From the NCBI RefSeq assembly GCF_037975245.1, contig NC_092574.1, positions 4,830,713 to 4,894,712 of the forward strand: a DNA stretch of 64,000 nucleotides, written 5' to 3'. Source of the DNA: Apostichopus japonicus. Lineage: Eukaryota > Echinodermata > Holothuroidea > Aspidochirotida > Stichopodidae. A program made the translations under genes and the position numbers. Under the pieces are notes generated by a model that was not told where the DNA came from, made no database searches, and saw nothing but the letters and a program-made list of their open reading frames with translations. Positions 34,115 to 46,600 of the stretch are shown piece after piece. Numbering within the stretch: position 1 is the first letter of the stretch; each line of letters begins with the position of its first letter.

Positions 34115-37100
34115 CTGCCAATGTGAATAGTGTTTGTCATTGTACTACTAATAATAGAAGTATGTTGGTCATCCTGGCTAAACCCCACCGCATATGTAGT
34201 GCGTGTCACATTCATGATTATTCATATAACATTGTGGAAACCACACTGCAGTTTTGCTGTCTGGTTTTCAAGTAACAGAGCTATTTCATGTTAATTGGAA
34301 TATTTAAAGTCGAAATATGAATTAAGCATGCGTTAATAATTCCTTCGTTAAAAGGATTTTTTCCTCATCATCGTAAGAAAACCGTTGAAAAGGCCACTCA
34401 AAACGTTATTTCATGAAAAAGTTCCTACTCCGGTGACTGCACAGCCGCGTGCCAAGAGAAATTCTCGCTCTACATTATTCATCAGAAGTTTGGCAACTTC
34501 AGAGTGTATGAATTGAAATATCACAATTACATAGCTCTCCAAGGTAACAGCAGGCTTTGGGAACGTTCATTAAACTTCACTCACGTTAGTGGTTGATCGG
34601 TACCGTGATAATGCAGACTTAGGCTTCTTTCGAAGATAAACACAGTGCAGGAGAAAGTAGAGCCATAAATTGATTCCCAAGTTGACGTCGTAGCTTATGG
34701 TTACACCACAAAAGTAAGTCAGCTGCTTCAATCCAAACTAACATAAATGTATCTAAATTCTCGGAAGGACTTCCTTCTATGGACAAAGGTATTATCAAGT
34801 ATATTTAGCATTGAATCAAGCCTATAGTAGTATTTTTTATTTACATTGTAGTAAAACTTTAATGGCTAATTGAAACAAGCTTACATTTGGTTAATCATTA
34901 CATATGCCTCTATAATGATTGTAATCATCCTGTTTTGGAACGAAGCATTATGTGCAGCAGGCAGTTACAGTCTTACTTAGGACAGACGAAAAGCCTAGGC
35001 CTAACCATACAGTAACACTAATATTGCTCACAAATACATTGCTCACATTAAATGGCTAGTTAGGGCCCAGTGATGATGAAAACTTGGTGGATACGAAGCT
35101 AGCTATAGGCTCTAACTGCAGGTAACATAACATATTGAGTGAGGGGGGGGGGGGGGGAACCAAATTCTCAACATGGCTTTGCTGTAAAAAATACAAGTAA
35201 TTGTTTCAACACCACCACCTTTCTGCATGACTTTCTGCCCACTCTGCTACCTGGGTCAACAAGTAGGTTTTTCAGAGTATAGGTAACTTCCAATATATAA
35301 TTACTGCAAATGTGCCATACTATAAAAGCCGCACTAGGCTATGATACAATAATGATAGGTATAGGCCTAATAATACTTGGCATATATACTGTATATGTTT
35401 TGCATTGTCTTGCAAAAGTTTTGTAAACTACTTAAAAAAATTGTATTCAGGGATAAACAAATGCATGACCTCTTCTTAAATAGACAGATCATACCTCAGG
35501 CATGCACTTTCATGTTTGGTGTTAAATCATTATTAACTAGAGTTACTGAAGTGATAACAAATCTGCCAGTCTGATTCTTATAAGGTGGGGCTAGGTACAT
35601 GAATCTGCTATAAATTTAAGGCGTTGCCATGGTTATACCTGCATCGAAATCTAAATATCATCTGATAGGAACATTGGGGACATCAGACTATGACAAATTG
35701 TTACACCAGAATATTTGTTAAGAAGCGAAAAAAAAGAGCAGCCTACCAGATTTTTCATGAGTTGCTATTGTTAATGAAGCATTCCATAGATTTAGCATAT
35801 ATATTTAAATATGCATATCTTCATCTCAGTAAAAAGGATATCTTTAACAAAGCGGTTGCTGTGTTTTATTTCAAGTAACTCTGGATCCTCCAAATCTTGT
35901 CCCCAAAAAATTGCATTTAATCTTGTTTACCTTCCAAGTACATTCATTCTGACAAATGCAATACTTCCTACCCAAGGAGCTTGCAGAATTATAACCACAA
36001 CAGTTAAAGAAAACAACTTTTTGCCCAGATACAAAGTCTGGGCTAGCTAGACTAAGTTCAATTGCCATGAATTTGGTAGGTGAACAGACACAGAGGGTTT
36101 AAATTAAGGGGTAAGGTTTGTCCATTTAACCCTGATCTTGATGGATAACTAACTTCCATACTGTACATAGCAATATGGCCAGCCTTGAGCAGAGTCCTAC
36201 TCTCCAGGTTGTATGGGGAGAACCAACAAGAGACAACTAGTAGAATAGTGAAAATAGAGAGGGAAAACAAACTCAACACTGAATATGCAATGTATTATAT
36301 TATTTGCATATATTAATTCTGTAGTTTATACCTGCCTGTACAAAACTATGAAACTTATTGAAATGAGAACATGATCAAAGATTATTATTTTTTTCTTCTT
36401 ATCAAAACAACAAAATATCTTACAGTGCCCTGAGACCTGTTCCCATAGTAACTTCCGAAACTTTGGATGGATGAAAGACAGGTTGAAATCTTTTATTGAG
36501 TCGAGCAAGCTATACAGTTGAAAAGAGAAAGAAGTAGGGAAATGCAAATGCCAGACGAGAGTATAATGTATTGATGAATAGAATTAGCATAAATTTAGAT
36601 TAAAGTATTGGTTAAATTGTAGCTATAAAATGAAATATTACTTGTTGTCTTCTGACTTTTCGCAGGCATTTAGTCGTTCAGGTTTTGCCTTATAGCTTGT
36701 TCAAGACTCACATTGATTTTGTTTGACCTTTTACTTTCTTTTAAATTGTTTAGATTGTACCTTTCACTGGTGTGTATGACTTCCCTCCTATAATATTGAT
36801 CCAAATATATAGCGTCCTAGCTGCCCACAACATGTGCCCACAACATAAGTTTCTCAGAGAAATCAATACATTCCTACACTGCATAGTTGGCTCACAGACA
36901 TACATGTAGCTTCTACATAAGACATACATATGTATACAGACCCTCTGCAGGGATGAAATATAAATTGACTGGACCTGTAACCTCAGAAATTGGTTTTGCT
37001 TGGTGTAAATCTGCTAGTAAGTTAAACAGGGAGTAATAATTTAGTGTTCAAATTTTGTGTAGCAGTCTTGGAAGGCTCTGGATATTTATCTCAGATTATA

Positions 37101-37608
37101 AAATACTACATATGGTTCCTGTGTGAAAAAAAAAAGAAAACAAATAACCCACTCACCATACATCTGTGGGACTTAGTATAGCAATTTGAAGATTTTGCAA
37201 ACGGTATCATTTTGCGATTGGATACTGCATAAATGATTTCCTGAGTGTCACATAGATGCTGCTGGTACTGGAATCACATACATCATTTCTGCATTTTTTT
37301 TTTCCTGGAGATTTTGTTTCAAATCTGATATTTCCTTTTGGTATGTACAGTGACTATGTCAGTTTAATAGGACTTTTATATAACTTGTAAGGTATTTATA
37401 ATTTAAAGGTCAATTACTTTTCATGCATAAGTTGTTTCCATGGTGATTGACTGCTTTTCAAAGCAAGTTTCCATGGTGATTTACTACTTTTACAAAGCGG
37501 GGTCGTCAGTTTGCAGATTTTTGGTATGGTTATTTCTTTAACTCACTTTTGAGAACTCTGGTATTCTCCCTGCATGCCTTTCTGTCATTTGAAACTATGT
37601 GTAACAAT
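34115..37608. other. AT-rich spacer
   Basis: No recognised exon or repeat family. Open frames at 35377-36279 on both strands lack splice context and similarity. Confidence 0.35.
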
Positions 37609-37728
37609 GACATTTGATTGGCCAAGCCCTTTAAGTTTAGCTTGACCTGACATTTGATTGGCCAAGCCCTTTAAGGTTAGCTAGACCTGGCATTTGATTG
37701 GCCAAGCCCTTTAAGTTGAGCTTGTCCT
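37609..37728. repeat. 40-bp tandem repeat, 3 copies
   Basis: GACATTTGATTGGCCAAGCC begins at 37609 and 37649, and a GGCA variant at 37689; each unit ends AGCTTGACCT or similar. A separate weak duplication of TTTCCATGGTGATT lies at 37434 and 37470. Confidence 0.9.
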
Positions 37729-38264
37729 GTGAATGAACCTTCCAGAATCCTTGTTAGTCTTAACATTCTTGGTAATGACCTATACACCACCCCAATTATT
37801 GTTTGCTTTCAACAATATGTTACCACTATTCACTCTGTGATCATTGTGTGCACATGCCTTTAGTTGTTACTGGTTTGTTGGATTTAGCAGTCAGTGTACA
37901 CACATGTATGAATTATTCATTTAAGGACAAGGAACAGGGCTAGGATAAGTTTTCTTCGTTTTTGGGTCATTTGAATTAAAGGTAATCATATTTAGCTGAA
38001 TTAGTATAAATAGTATTCAGTTTACATGATCAGTGACTTGGAATTCATTATTAGAATTGTTGGATATTGCCTTAATTAGTTCAATTAAGATTACTTGTAA
38101 TTTATCTGATATGTATCATTGCATATTATCGCTTGTTGGTATGAGAAACAACTTTTGTTTTGGTATAATGAAAGTTCTGTGTTAACATTTTCAACTTTCT
38201 AGTTCTAAGCTAAGTTCTTTGACATGATAAAGTTTGTCTGTAAGACAGATAGAGAGTTTTCCAT
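37729..38264. other. AT-rich spacer
   Basis: No gene or known repeat recognised. Confidence 0.4.
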
Positions 38265-38640
38265 TTTTTATTCCTTGCCGAAGCCCGAAGGAATCTATGC
38301 GGTGGTGATGGCATGTGTGCGTGTGTGTGTGTGTGTGTGTATGAGATGCCTTGGATTGTAAACACATGGGGTACAAAAGTCATTTGAGGTCAAGAGAGGT
38401 CAAGGTATGAAAACCTTGTAAACACATATCTCAAGAACTGAAAGTTGCTTGAACTTCAAACTTAGTATGTAGGAAGCTCTTAGTGAATTGGATGTTCTCT
38501 ATCCTTTTCATGGAAGTTAAAGGTCATTTTAGGTCACCAGATGTGATAAGCTGAAAACCTTGTAAATGATATCTCAAGAAGTAAAAGTTGCTTGAACTAC
38601 ACACTTGGTATGTACACAGCCCTTGCTAAGGGAAGGCTCG
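38265..38640. repeat. Dispersed repeat with GT microsatellite and two internal copies
   Basis: TTGCCGAAGCCCGAAGGAATCTATG leads into a GT run (38316-38341). GAAAACCTTGTAAACACATATCTCAAGAA follows at 38410, and a second, shorter copy lies at 38551, each followed by AGTTGCTTGAACT. Related to 33046-33200. Confidence 0.65.
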
Positions 38641-39274
38641 AAAATTTAACCGGCGATGATCGAAGGCCCAGCCAGCAGCACACCACTGCTCATTATGCAG
38701 CCTGCATATCGCTCACGCTTGAGTGCACACACCCACGGTAACTCCGTGAAAGTAATGAGCATTGAGCTCCCAACACAGAAGCGCTGCTATTGTTTGTAAA
38801 CAAAAGTTGCCTTTTCCTGGTCTGTAGTTTTTACGTAACAATGGCACTCTGACCACAGTAGAAGGAGATTTATTTCAAGAACGAGTTGAAATCTTCATGA
38901 ACTATTTTCGTATCGAATGTTTCAAAATACTTTCAGACTTCTTTTCCTGTACAAAGTATTTTCATTCACTAACACTGATCCATCTCTTTTTTCTCTTAGT
39001 AGATGATTTGATTCATAAAGAAGAAAGCAAATATACCACATGTTGTGTATTAATTCTCAATAGATTCTGTAAGACTTTTTTACAGGACAGCCTCAAAGTT
39101 TTGGCAACCGACTTGTACATCAACAGCAAAGTGCAGAACAGAATTTTGTTACTTCATAATTGTTTGATAAAAGAATTGAGTTGATTGAGTATCCTCATGT
39201 GTGTGTGTTGTCTTTTTCTTAAGTCCCATTTACGCAAATTATTTGATTACCGTTTTATCAAGAGCGAAACATGT
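38641..39274. other. Spacer upstream of a LINE
   Basis: GC is higher than the surroundings at 38645-38780. The plus-strand frame 38897-39184 has no known similarity. Confidence 0.35.
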
Positions 39275-39522
39275 ATATATGTAAATGACCTCGCTTACCA
39301 CAAGTTCAATTCTACACATTGCAATCAATTCGCTGATGACTTCGCTATTTGGCACAGTAGTAAAAGAATTTCTTTATGCATTAGTTCCACTAACAAATTC
39401 ACTGACTTCATCAGCAGCTGGTGTAGTAAATGGAGAGTAAAAATAAACCCCGACAAATCTAAGTTTGTAATCTTTAAGTATCCTTACTCTGATGACTTGA
39501 CTGAGGACAATAACATAACCCC
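39275..39522 (+). pseudogene. LINE reverse transcriptase, part before the minisatellite
   Basis: The plus-strand frame reads YVNDLAYHKFNS, then QFADDFAIWHSSK (the YXDD/FADD catalytic box), then WCSKWRVKINPDKSKFVIFK. The order and spacing match the LINE at 14.4-18.7 kb. The element is 5' truncated. Confidence 0.8.
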
Positions 39523-40685
39523 CCAGTATATAACATTAATCTTTCTAACACACCCCCAGTATATAACATTAATCTTTCTAACACACCTCCAGAATATAAC
39601 ATTAATCTTTCTAACCCACCTCCAGTATATAACATTAATCTTTCTAACACACCCCCAGTATATAACATTATTCTTTCGAACACACCCCCAGTACATAACA
39701 TTAATCTTTCTAACACCCCCCCAGTATATAACATTAATCTTTCTAACACACCCCCAGTATATAACATTAATCTTTCTAACCCACCTCCAGTATATAACAT
39801 TAATCTTTCTAACACACCCCCAGGATATAACATTAATCTTTCTAACACACCTCCAGTTTATAACATTAAACTTTCTAACACACCTCCAGTATATAGCATT
39901 AAACTTTCTAACACACCCCCAGTATATAACATTAATCTTTCTAACACACCCCCAGTATATAACATTGATCTTTCTAACACACCCCCAGTATATAACATTG
40001 ATCTTTCTAACACACCCCCAGTATATAACATTAAACTTTCTAACACACCTCCAGTATATAACATTAATCTTTCTAACACACCTCCAGTTTATAACATTAA
40101 ACTTTCTAACACACCCCCAGTATATATATAACATTAATCTTTCTAACACACCCCCAGTATATAACATTAATCTTTCTAACACACCCCCAGTATATAACAT
40201 TAATCTTTCTAACACACCCCCAGTATATAACATTAAACTTTCTAACACACCTCCAGTATATAACATTAATCTTTCTAACACACCTCCAGTTTATAACATT
40301 AAACTTTCTAACACACCCCCAGTATATATATAACATTAATCTTTCTAACACACCCCCAGTATATAACATTAATCTTTCTAACACACCCCCAGTATATAAC
40401 ATTAATCTTTCTAACACACCTCCAGTTTATAACATTAAACTTTCTAACACACCCCCAGTATATATATAACATTAATCTTTCTAACACACCCCCAGTATAT
40501 AACATTAATCTTTCTAACACACCCCCAGTATATAACATTAATCTTTCTAACACACCCCCAGTATATAACATTAATCTTTCTAACACACCTCCAGTATATA
40601 ACATTAATCTTTCTAACACACCTCCAGTATATTTCATTAATCTTTCTAACACACCTCCAGTATATAACATTAATCTTTCTAACAC
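39523..40685. repeat. 33-bp minisatellite inside a LINE, about 35 copies
   Basis: The unit is CAGTATATAACATTAATCTTTCTAACACACCCC with variants (CTCCAG, AAACTT for AATCTT, CAGTTTATAAC). Some units carry an extra TATA (near 40120, 40322 and 40457) in a repeating order of variants, so the array has higher-order structure. A unit of 33 bp is 11 codons, and the array is open in several frames on both strands; the resulting long frames (up to 382 codons) are not genes. Confidence 0.9.
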
Positions 40686-41480
40686 CAACATAAGCCCAGT
40701 GTAGAGGCTGTTTTCCTGGGAATTACCCTGGACAGTAAACTTTGACTTTAAACACCACATCAAATATCACTACCGCGGCCGGAAGGATCTTGAATATCCT
40801 TCAAAGTCTAAGTGATCTTGAGTTGTCTCTACGCACATCCTTTAACAGATCTATGGCACTAAACTTAAAGATATTATAACCCACGGCAGTATCTGCCTCC
40901 TAAGTTGTTCTATGTTTAAAATGTCCATATTAAACATCATTAATAATAAAGCCCTTAGAATTTGCATCAACATCCCTAGTTGTATTGCTACCCAAATGCT
41001 GCTTGAAGCAGTAAACACAATCCCTCTCTTTGACCAACTAATTGTTTTAAACCAAAAACATTTAAAAAAAAACACCATTCTCCTCGACCCCCTCACTCAA
41101 AATCTCCTGAAGCACACAATTAATAAAACCTGCTCAAAAAATATTTTTAAATCCTCTCTTAGATAAACTAGATTTTTAAACTGGGAGTGGGCTTCTGCTC
41201 TGGCAGAGAGGGGGCCCCTGTTTAGGAACCCAGTTGTTACAGGGCTTGTGAGTCAGACTCCGGAAGAAAAGTTCTCTTCCGTGGAAACAGCCCAGCCACT
41301 GGGAAGGGATTTTTTCTTTTTCTCTTATGTTTCCTAGCTTAGGTTTTTCCTCCCAGGAGGGTGGGCTTGCCAGGTCTGGAGCAGGCTCCCATTATTTAAG
41401 CTTCACCTCGTCATAGTTTTAAAGCTTCCATTCTTTTTCCTTACCGATGTATTAATATTTAATAGTCTGTCTAAAAAAAG
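40686..41480 (+). pseudogene. LINE, part after the minisatellite, with 3' UTR
   Basis: The frame resumes with SVEAVFLGITLDSKL at 40697-40742, the segment expected right after the palm in these reverse transcriptases. It continues (with breaks) through MSILNIINNKALRICINIPS at 40920-40980 to a stop at 41164. The 3' UTR contains the hairpin-like CTCTGGCAGAGAG and ends near an A-rich tract at 41474. Confidence 0.75.
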
Positions 41481-42100
41481 AAAGAAATGCTAACCTGCAG
41501 GAGCCATGCTCCACATAGATCGATCAGGCTTGTCCTCCCCCCCCCCCCCACCACCACACTGAGATCTGGGCGTGATTACTGAGAATAAATTTGTTTTGAT
41601 AAAATCAAACGGAAGCTATTTGAAGGCTATTAACAGTTGAGTCGTGACTGTTACTATCAGCATTGTTGTTGATACTGCATATGACTCTGAGATTCTGTAA
41701 TATAATATGTTATTGATATTTTAGAGCTGTCTATTTTCATTTTGTCAGTTAAAGCAGCATTTTACATTATTAGAATATTTTGATATCCTGTTTTCATCCT
41801 GAGTATTCAAATCTCACGTCAGATAAAAATGTCAAGAATCGTGTAAAAATCAGTTTACTGTTGGCTTTCATAGGGTAAATGCGTATAAAGGTTAAGTATG
41901 ACCACTAGTCTGTGTGACATGTTTGTTCCAACATTGACATGCATACCAGTACTTCCTGCTTTCTCAATCAAGTTTAAATGAAAAGAGCTATGAGGATTAT
42001 CTTTTGCTCTCACATGATCTTGAGTGCACTACTAGGAATGATTGGTCAAATTGCCAACGAAGGATGTATTATTAAAGCAAATCATATCATATTTGCTGCT
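41481..42100. other. AT-rich spacer
   Basis: No gene or known repeat recognised. Confidence 0.4.
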
Positions 42101-42474
42101 TTAAAGGGTGTGAAGACTCGCGCAAAAAGAAACGTCTAATGCCGGTAATCTGACCTATAGTTTCGAATGAGGTGTAACAGAAGTGTTAGACACCACCATC
42201 GATCCCAGAAAATACACAAACAGCTTGCTACCGTCTGTAATTAGACACTAGTGTACAGTCAGTACATACAGCTGCAGTTAATACCCACAGCACAGTGCAA
42301 ACGATACAGCGATGGACATCTCAAGTCCAGCTAAAGATAACAAGGTATCACGTTTCATTACTGTACTGTCTGCAGTTTGTAGCGACACAAACAAAACATC
42401 ACTTGCAAGCAACAGAAAGTTAACTTTTTCAGATGACCACACACGGTTTGGGGCGAGTCTTCAATGCCTTTTTG
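42101..42474 (+). mobile_element. TTAA-flanked MITE, copy A
   Basis: Starts TTAA then AGGGTGTGAAGACTCGCGC and ends GGGCGAGTCTTCAATGCCT. The terminal inverted repeats match at about 15 of 19 positions. The whole 370 bp matches 62760-63123 in reverse orientation. The right TTAA is mutated to TTTT. The TTAA target suggests piggyBac-type mobilisation, but no transposase is present. Confidence 0.75.
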
Positions 42475-43289
42475 AGCATCATCGTAAAGAATCAATATAT
42501 GCTAAAACGATGAGTTAGAGTTCTGCATTAGTTTGGCAACAATGTCTAATTTTAATGAATCTCAAGTTCATCTGCTATATTGCCGTTCAATGCCAAACCA
42601 TATCCTAATGCACACGTACAGTATGTAAGAAAATACAAGCTCTTTCAGTTTTAATGAGTGAAACAAAATTCCTTTTAGCCCCATAAAACACAGGTCTATC
42701 ACTTTTCATAGTTTTTTATCTGGATCAGAGTTCAAACGTTTGTCCTAAGCTTTCAGGGACATAGTTTGTGCTATTAAGCAGCTGTTAATAGGAAAGATCT
42801 AGGATGTTTACAGATCTCATGAATGATACTGTTTCCTATCATTTCTGTGTGGGTGTATGTGTGTGTTTGTTTTATCTCACTATGGAAGGAAATGTATTGG
42901 TGCCCTTTGAAACCTGTTTAAAATTGCTTCGATGGGTGGCCTGTTTGCCAAAGATGAAAACTTTGCTGTGGCATCCTGCCGATGAAAATCCAAGGCAATT
43001 TCTAATTTGCCCTGTAAAAGTTACTGTCATGTGCCCCTCTGGATTATTAATTTGAGCCCAGCTGATGGTAGTTGGTATGAATATTGTATTTGACCATTAT
43101 CTGTTCTTAGAATTATGAAACAATGCACAGACCATTTGTATAAAGGCCTCCAGTACCGGAGGAGCCAATATCATCGTTGATAAATATATAACATGTTTTC
43201 CGACAGCTTTCTTCCATCAACGATCTATACATGTAGCAGTCACATGGATCTTGTAAACTTGCATGCATGCAATGTTAAGCTAGCCCTGT
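42475..43289. other. Spacer
   Basis: No recognised feature. The plus-strand frame 42804-43055 has no splice support. Confidence 0.35.
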
Positions 43290-43755
43290 CTCTCACATCA
43301 CCCCCATACTTCATGACCTTCATTGGCTACCTGTCAAACTGTGTATTGATTACAAGGTACTCCTGTTAACCTTTAAATGTATTCATGGTATTGTGCCAGA
43401 CTACTTAGGTGAACTTGTTAAAAGTTATACTCCAAGTCGCTGCCTGTGCTCTAGCACCCAATCATTGCTTTCTATCCACCCTGTGTCCACTAAATCTTAT
43501 GGCGAGCGATCTTTCCAGTACTGAGCCTCAACCCTCCTTTGGAATAAACTCCCACTCAACATAAAGAATGTCATGTCTGTGGAGATGTTCAAAACTGCTT
43601 TGAAGACACACCTGTTTTCATTGTTATAATTGTTTGTTTACTCATATTGTATATTGTGTACATATCTTTCACTTTCTTTTGTACAGCACGGTGAGACTTT
43701 ATTGTAAGTTAATTAAGCTATATAAGAACTGTTTATTATTATTATTATTATTGTG
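43290..43755 (+). mobile_element. CR1/L2-type LINE, 3' end
   Basis: The translation LHDLHWLPVKLCIDYKVLLL, then TFKCIHGIVPDYLGELV, then PSRCLCSS and WNKLPLNIKN, ending ALKTHLFSLL, is the standard C-terminus of CR1/L2-like ORF2 proteins. One in-frame stop (at about 43521) shows it is inactive. The element ends in an ATT repeat (43734-43752), as usual for this group. Confidence 0.85.
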
Positions 43756-46268
43756 TACGATAATTGGACTGTCCTCGTCTATCATTGGAGAATATAAACA
43801 ACTGAATACTGGGAAGAAAAAAAATGTGTACACTTTTTAATAATGTAATAGTGATTACAGCAAGCATCATCATGTTAGTGTGTGTCATAACATAGGCTTG
43901 TGTCGTATTCTGGTCACATGACACAAACTCAATTAGACAGTATCCCGATGAGATGCACCCAACGAGAAACAGTCGTATTTTTAAAAGAAAAGTCAGCCTT
44001 CGTTCCCTCACATCGAGACATGTAACCGTATTAGGATGTCGATTGAAACTACATAGACCTGTAATACCCATGTCAGAGGTCGGTGAGCGATCAGATGTGA
44101 CATACTGTTCTAATACACTTGATCACATGATCTCAGCCAAAAGGCCCACAAGAAGCAGTCATTGTGTGCAGCAGTTCAACAGAATTACTATGTCTAGAAG
44201 AGTCATTTTTGTGTTTGACAATCAGATTTTTACAATTCTAACCGTCACAATGTCTGGACATATTTTGGAGAATTGAACCTCCAGTAGAATACTTTTGCGA
44301 ATCAAATATAACGAGTGTTTTTAGCACGCTATGCGAGCTATGGTGTTATTGAGTGCAGCAGACCACAGGATTATCGTGTTTCTCTTTTGCTTGAAAAATA
44401 TGAAGAAAGGAAGGTTTTACTAGCCGCTAAATCACGTTTGTCATCATTTCTGGTCTATGGTATACGTACTGTACATCTTGTGCTATGTGTTGTTAATATT
44501 GGGAGCTAACCGACGATCTTCTAAATGATACTGGTCTCATTCACTGCATGAATGAACCTTCATGTTTCTCCAACAGACAAGAAACATACATTGGCTCCAT
44601 ACAAAAAACAGTTCTTATTTAATTAAATATTTTCCCTCTCGCTCTCCTTCACAGGGAAGGCTGGTTATATTGGTCTTTTTGCTATTACACCGTTCTATGT
44701 CTGGCTCATGCATGCGGCATCAATTCATTGAAGCAATCGAGAGGACAGGTGAATTCAAAGAAACTGTTTTAAGTGGACTAAAATAGTACAAAGAGTATTA
44801 CAGGCAGCTTCCTGGGTTCTTGGTAATAGAGTATTCTAGGCAGGAGGAAAATCCATCTTATTTTTCAGCTGTAAAAAGCTGCAGACAATGAGGTCTTTTC
44901 CAAGAAATAAATTATTAATAAAAGTCAGGTGTTTGTTAGTATGGGAGTAGGGGGGGGGGGGGACATTTCCTTAAAGGGATATATGCAGGTGGCTGAGAAG
45001 TGTAAGACTTTACTGAAAGAGCAGATTATTCCACACTGTTGGTTGAGGAGAACCGACCCCATCATCTTGATATGTTGTCCCTAACTCACAACATGGATAA
45101 TTGAATATGCACCTATTTGGACAGGCACAAAAACAAACCCCTCTCTTATACTGTGATGTCATCATCTTGATATGCTGTCCCTTACTCATAACATGATAAT
45201 GTTGTTGGCGGAGGTCAGTGGTCATTTGAGTTCAACAGTGGTCAAATTGTGAAAACCATGCTCTACGCAATATTTCAACAAGGAGTCAAGGACAGATGTC
45301 ATATTTAGTATGTTGATGTATCACATTTAGTACAAGAAGCCTGTTGTTGAGGTCACTGGTCATTTCAGGACAGCCTGTGTCATTTTGAATTTATTGTTTG
45401 TCACATCACACTGCTTTTCACTGTATTACTAAGAGCAAGTATGTTGTACACCCTCACTATACATTACCTCATAAACATGAAGAATACTGCTCATGTTACA
45501 ACGAAACCACCATGCATTTTTGCATTCTGGTTTCTCTGTGCAATAATGATTTAAATATTATAAAAAAAAATGTAAGAAGAAGCAGAATAATGAAATGATT
45601 CACAACACAAATGGTGACATCATTCACTCTGCAGTCCCCAAATGCATTCATTAAATATCACATCCCAAATTTATGACTTTCATATCATTGCCTTCAAAAT
45701 GCATTATGAGGAAGTGATGTTGTCCTAATGATAGATAATATTTTCATCAATTCAGTATTCCATTACCGGTTATTCAGCCAATATATCATATATAATATAG
45801 AAATTAAAAAAGAAAAACACCGTACATTATTAAAAGAGGCTGATGGTGTCATCACTAGTGACATCTTTTTCCCTGTACCCTTAAACCGAACTTGATTATA
45901 AACCATAGCTAGATATATCCACCTTTAATATTGATATCAAATTTTCAAAATGTCAATCGTGGAATATCTTCTTCGGTCTTTTGTGTCATATTTATCTGTC
46001 CCTGCATTGGATATTTTCTTTTAAAAGCTTTCTTGGCCAAATCTATTATTCTCTTTCACTTTCAAACTTAGATTGACAGCTAAAAGTACAGTAGTCTATT
46101 ATTTGCAGGCAGTATCGATGTGTTATTTGTTGCCAGTCAAGGCCCTTGCATTAGCTAGCCTATCAACACATCAATTGTGTTTCCTTATTTCGTGTAAACT
46201 CACATTTCGTGTCATAAAACTAATTTTGCGTCGTTTCAGGCTCATCTTTCTTTTAATATACAACCTAA
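43756..46268. other. AT-rich spacer with minor duplications
   Basis: ATCATCTTGATATGYTGTCCC occurs at 45061 and 45161, followed by a relative of the CTTGTAAAC repeat family. A G-run lies at 44950-44962. No gene recognised. Confidence 0.4.
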
Positions 46269-46592
46269 CAGGGTTATAGCTAGGAGATTATGAGTGCTGG
46301 TTAAATAAATTTGCGAAGCGTAGCGAGCGTAGCGAGCGAAGCTCTCGCATCTCACGGCCGGGGGTCCAGGGGCCCGCTTAAGGGCCCCTGGTGGGGTCCA
46401 GGGAAAAAGATGACGTTATTATCATGTTTTACGGCAAGGGAAAGATAAATTTGTTACTTTTGTTGTATTTCACAAGCATTTTACTATTTTTTTGTGCCAG
46501 CCAGTGGACTGTTTATTCACTTCCAATGCCGGCCGGCAGGCGTGAGTGGCGGTTACCACCGGCCGCCGCCGGCCGGCGTGGCTATAACCCTG
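46269..46592. mobile_element. hAT MITE, 324 bp, with perfect target duplication
   Basis: Left end CAGGGTTATAGC, right end GCTATAACCCTG: perfect 12-bp inverted repeats. CAACCTAA occurs on both sides (46261-46268 and 46593-46600), an exact 8-bp target duplication. Inside are GCGAAGCGTAGCGAGCGTAG repeats with GCTCTCGC, and the palindrome AGGGGCCCGCTTAAGGGCCCCT at 46367-46388. No transposase. Confidence 0.9.
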
Positions 46593-46600
46593 CAACCTAA

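Noticed and set aside
35377-36547. Cluster of 60-80 codon frames on both strands
   Set aside because: No splice context, no known motif; lengths are expected by chance.
39185-40333. Longest open frame in the window (382 codons, plus) and long minus frames over the same DNA
   Set aside because: Only the first part is LINE reverse transcriptase; the rest is the 33-bp minisatellite, open in several frames because 33 is divisible by three.
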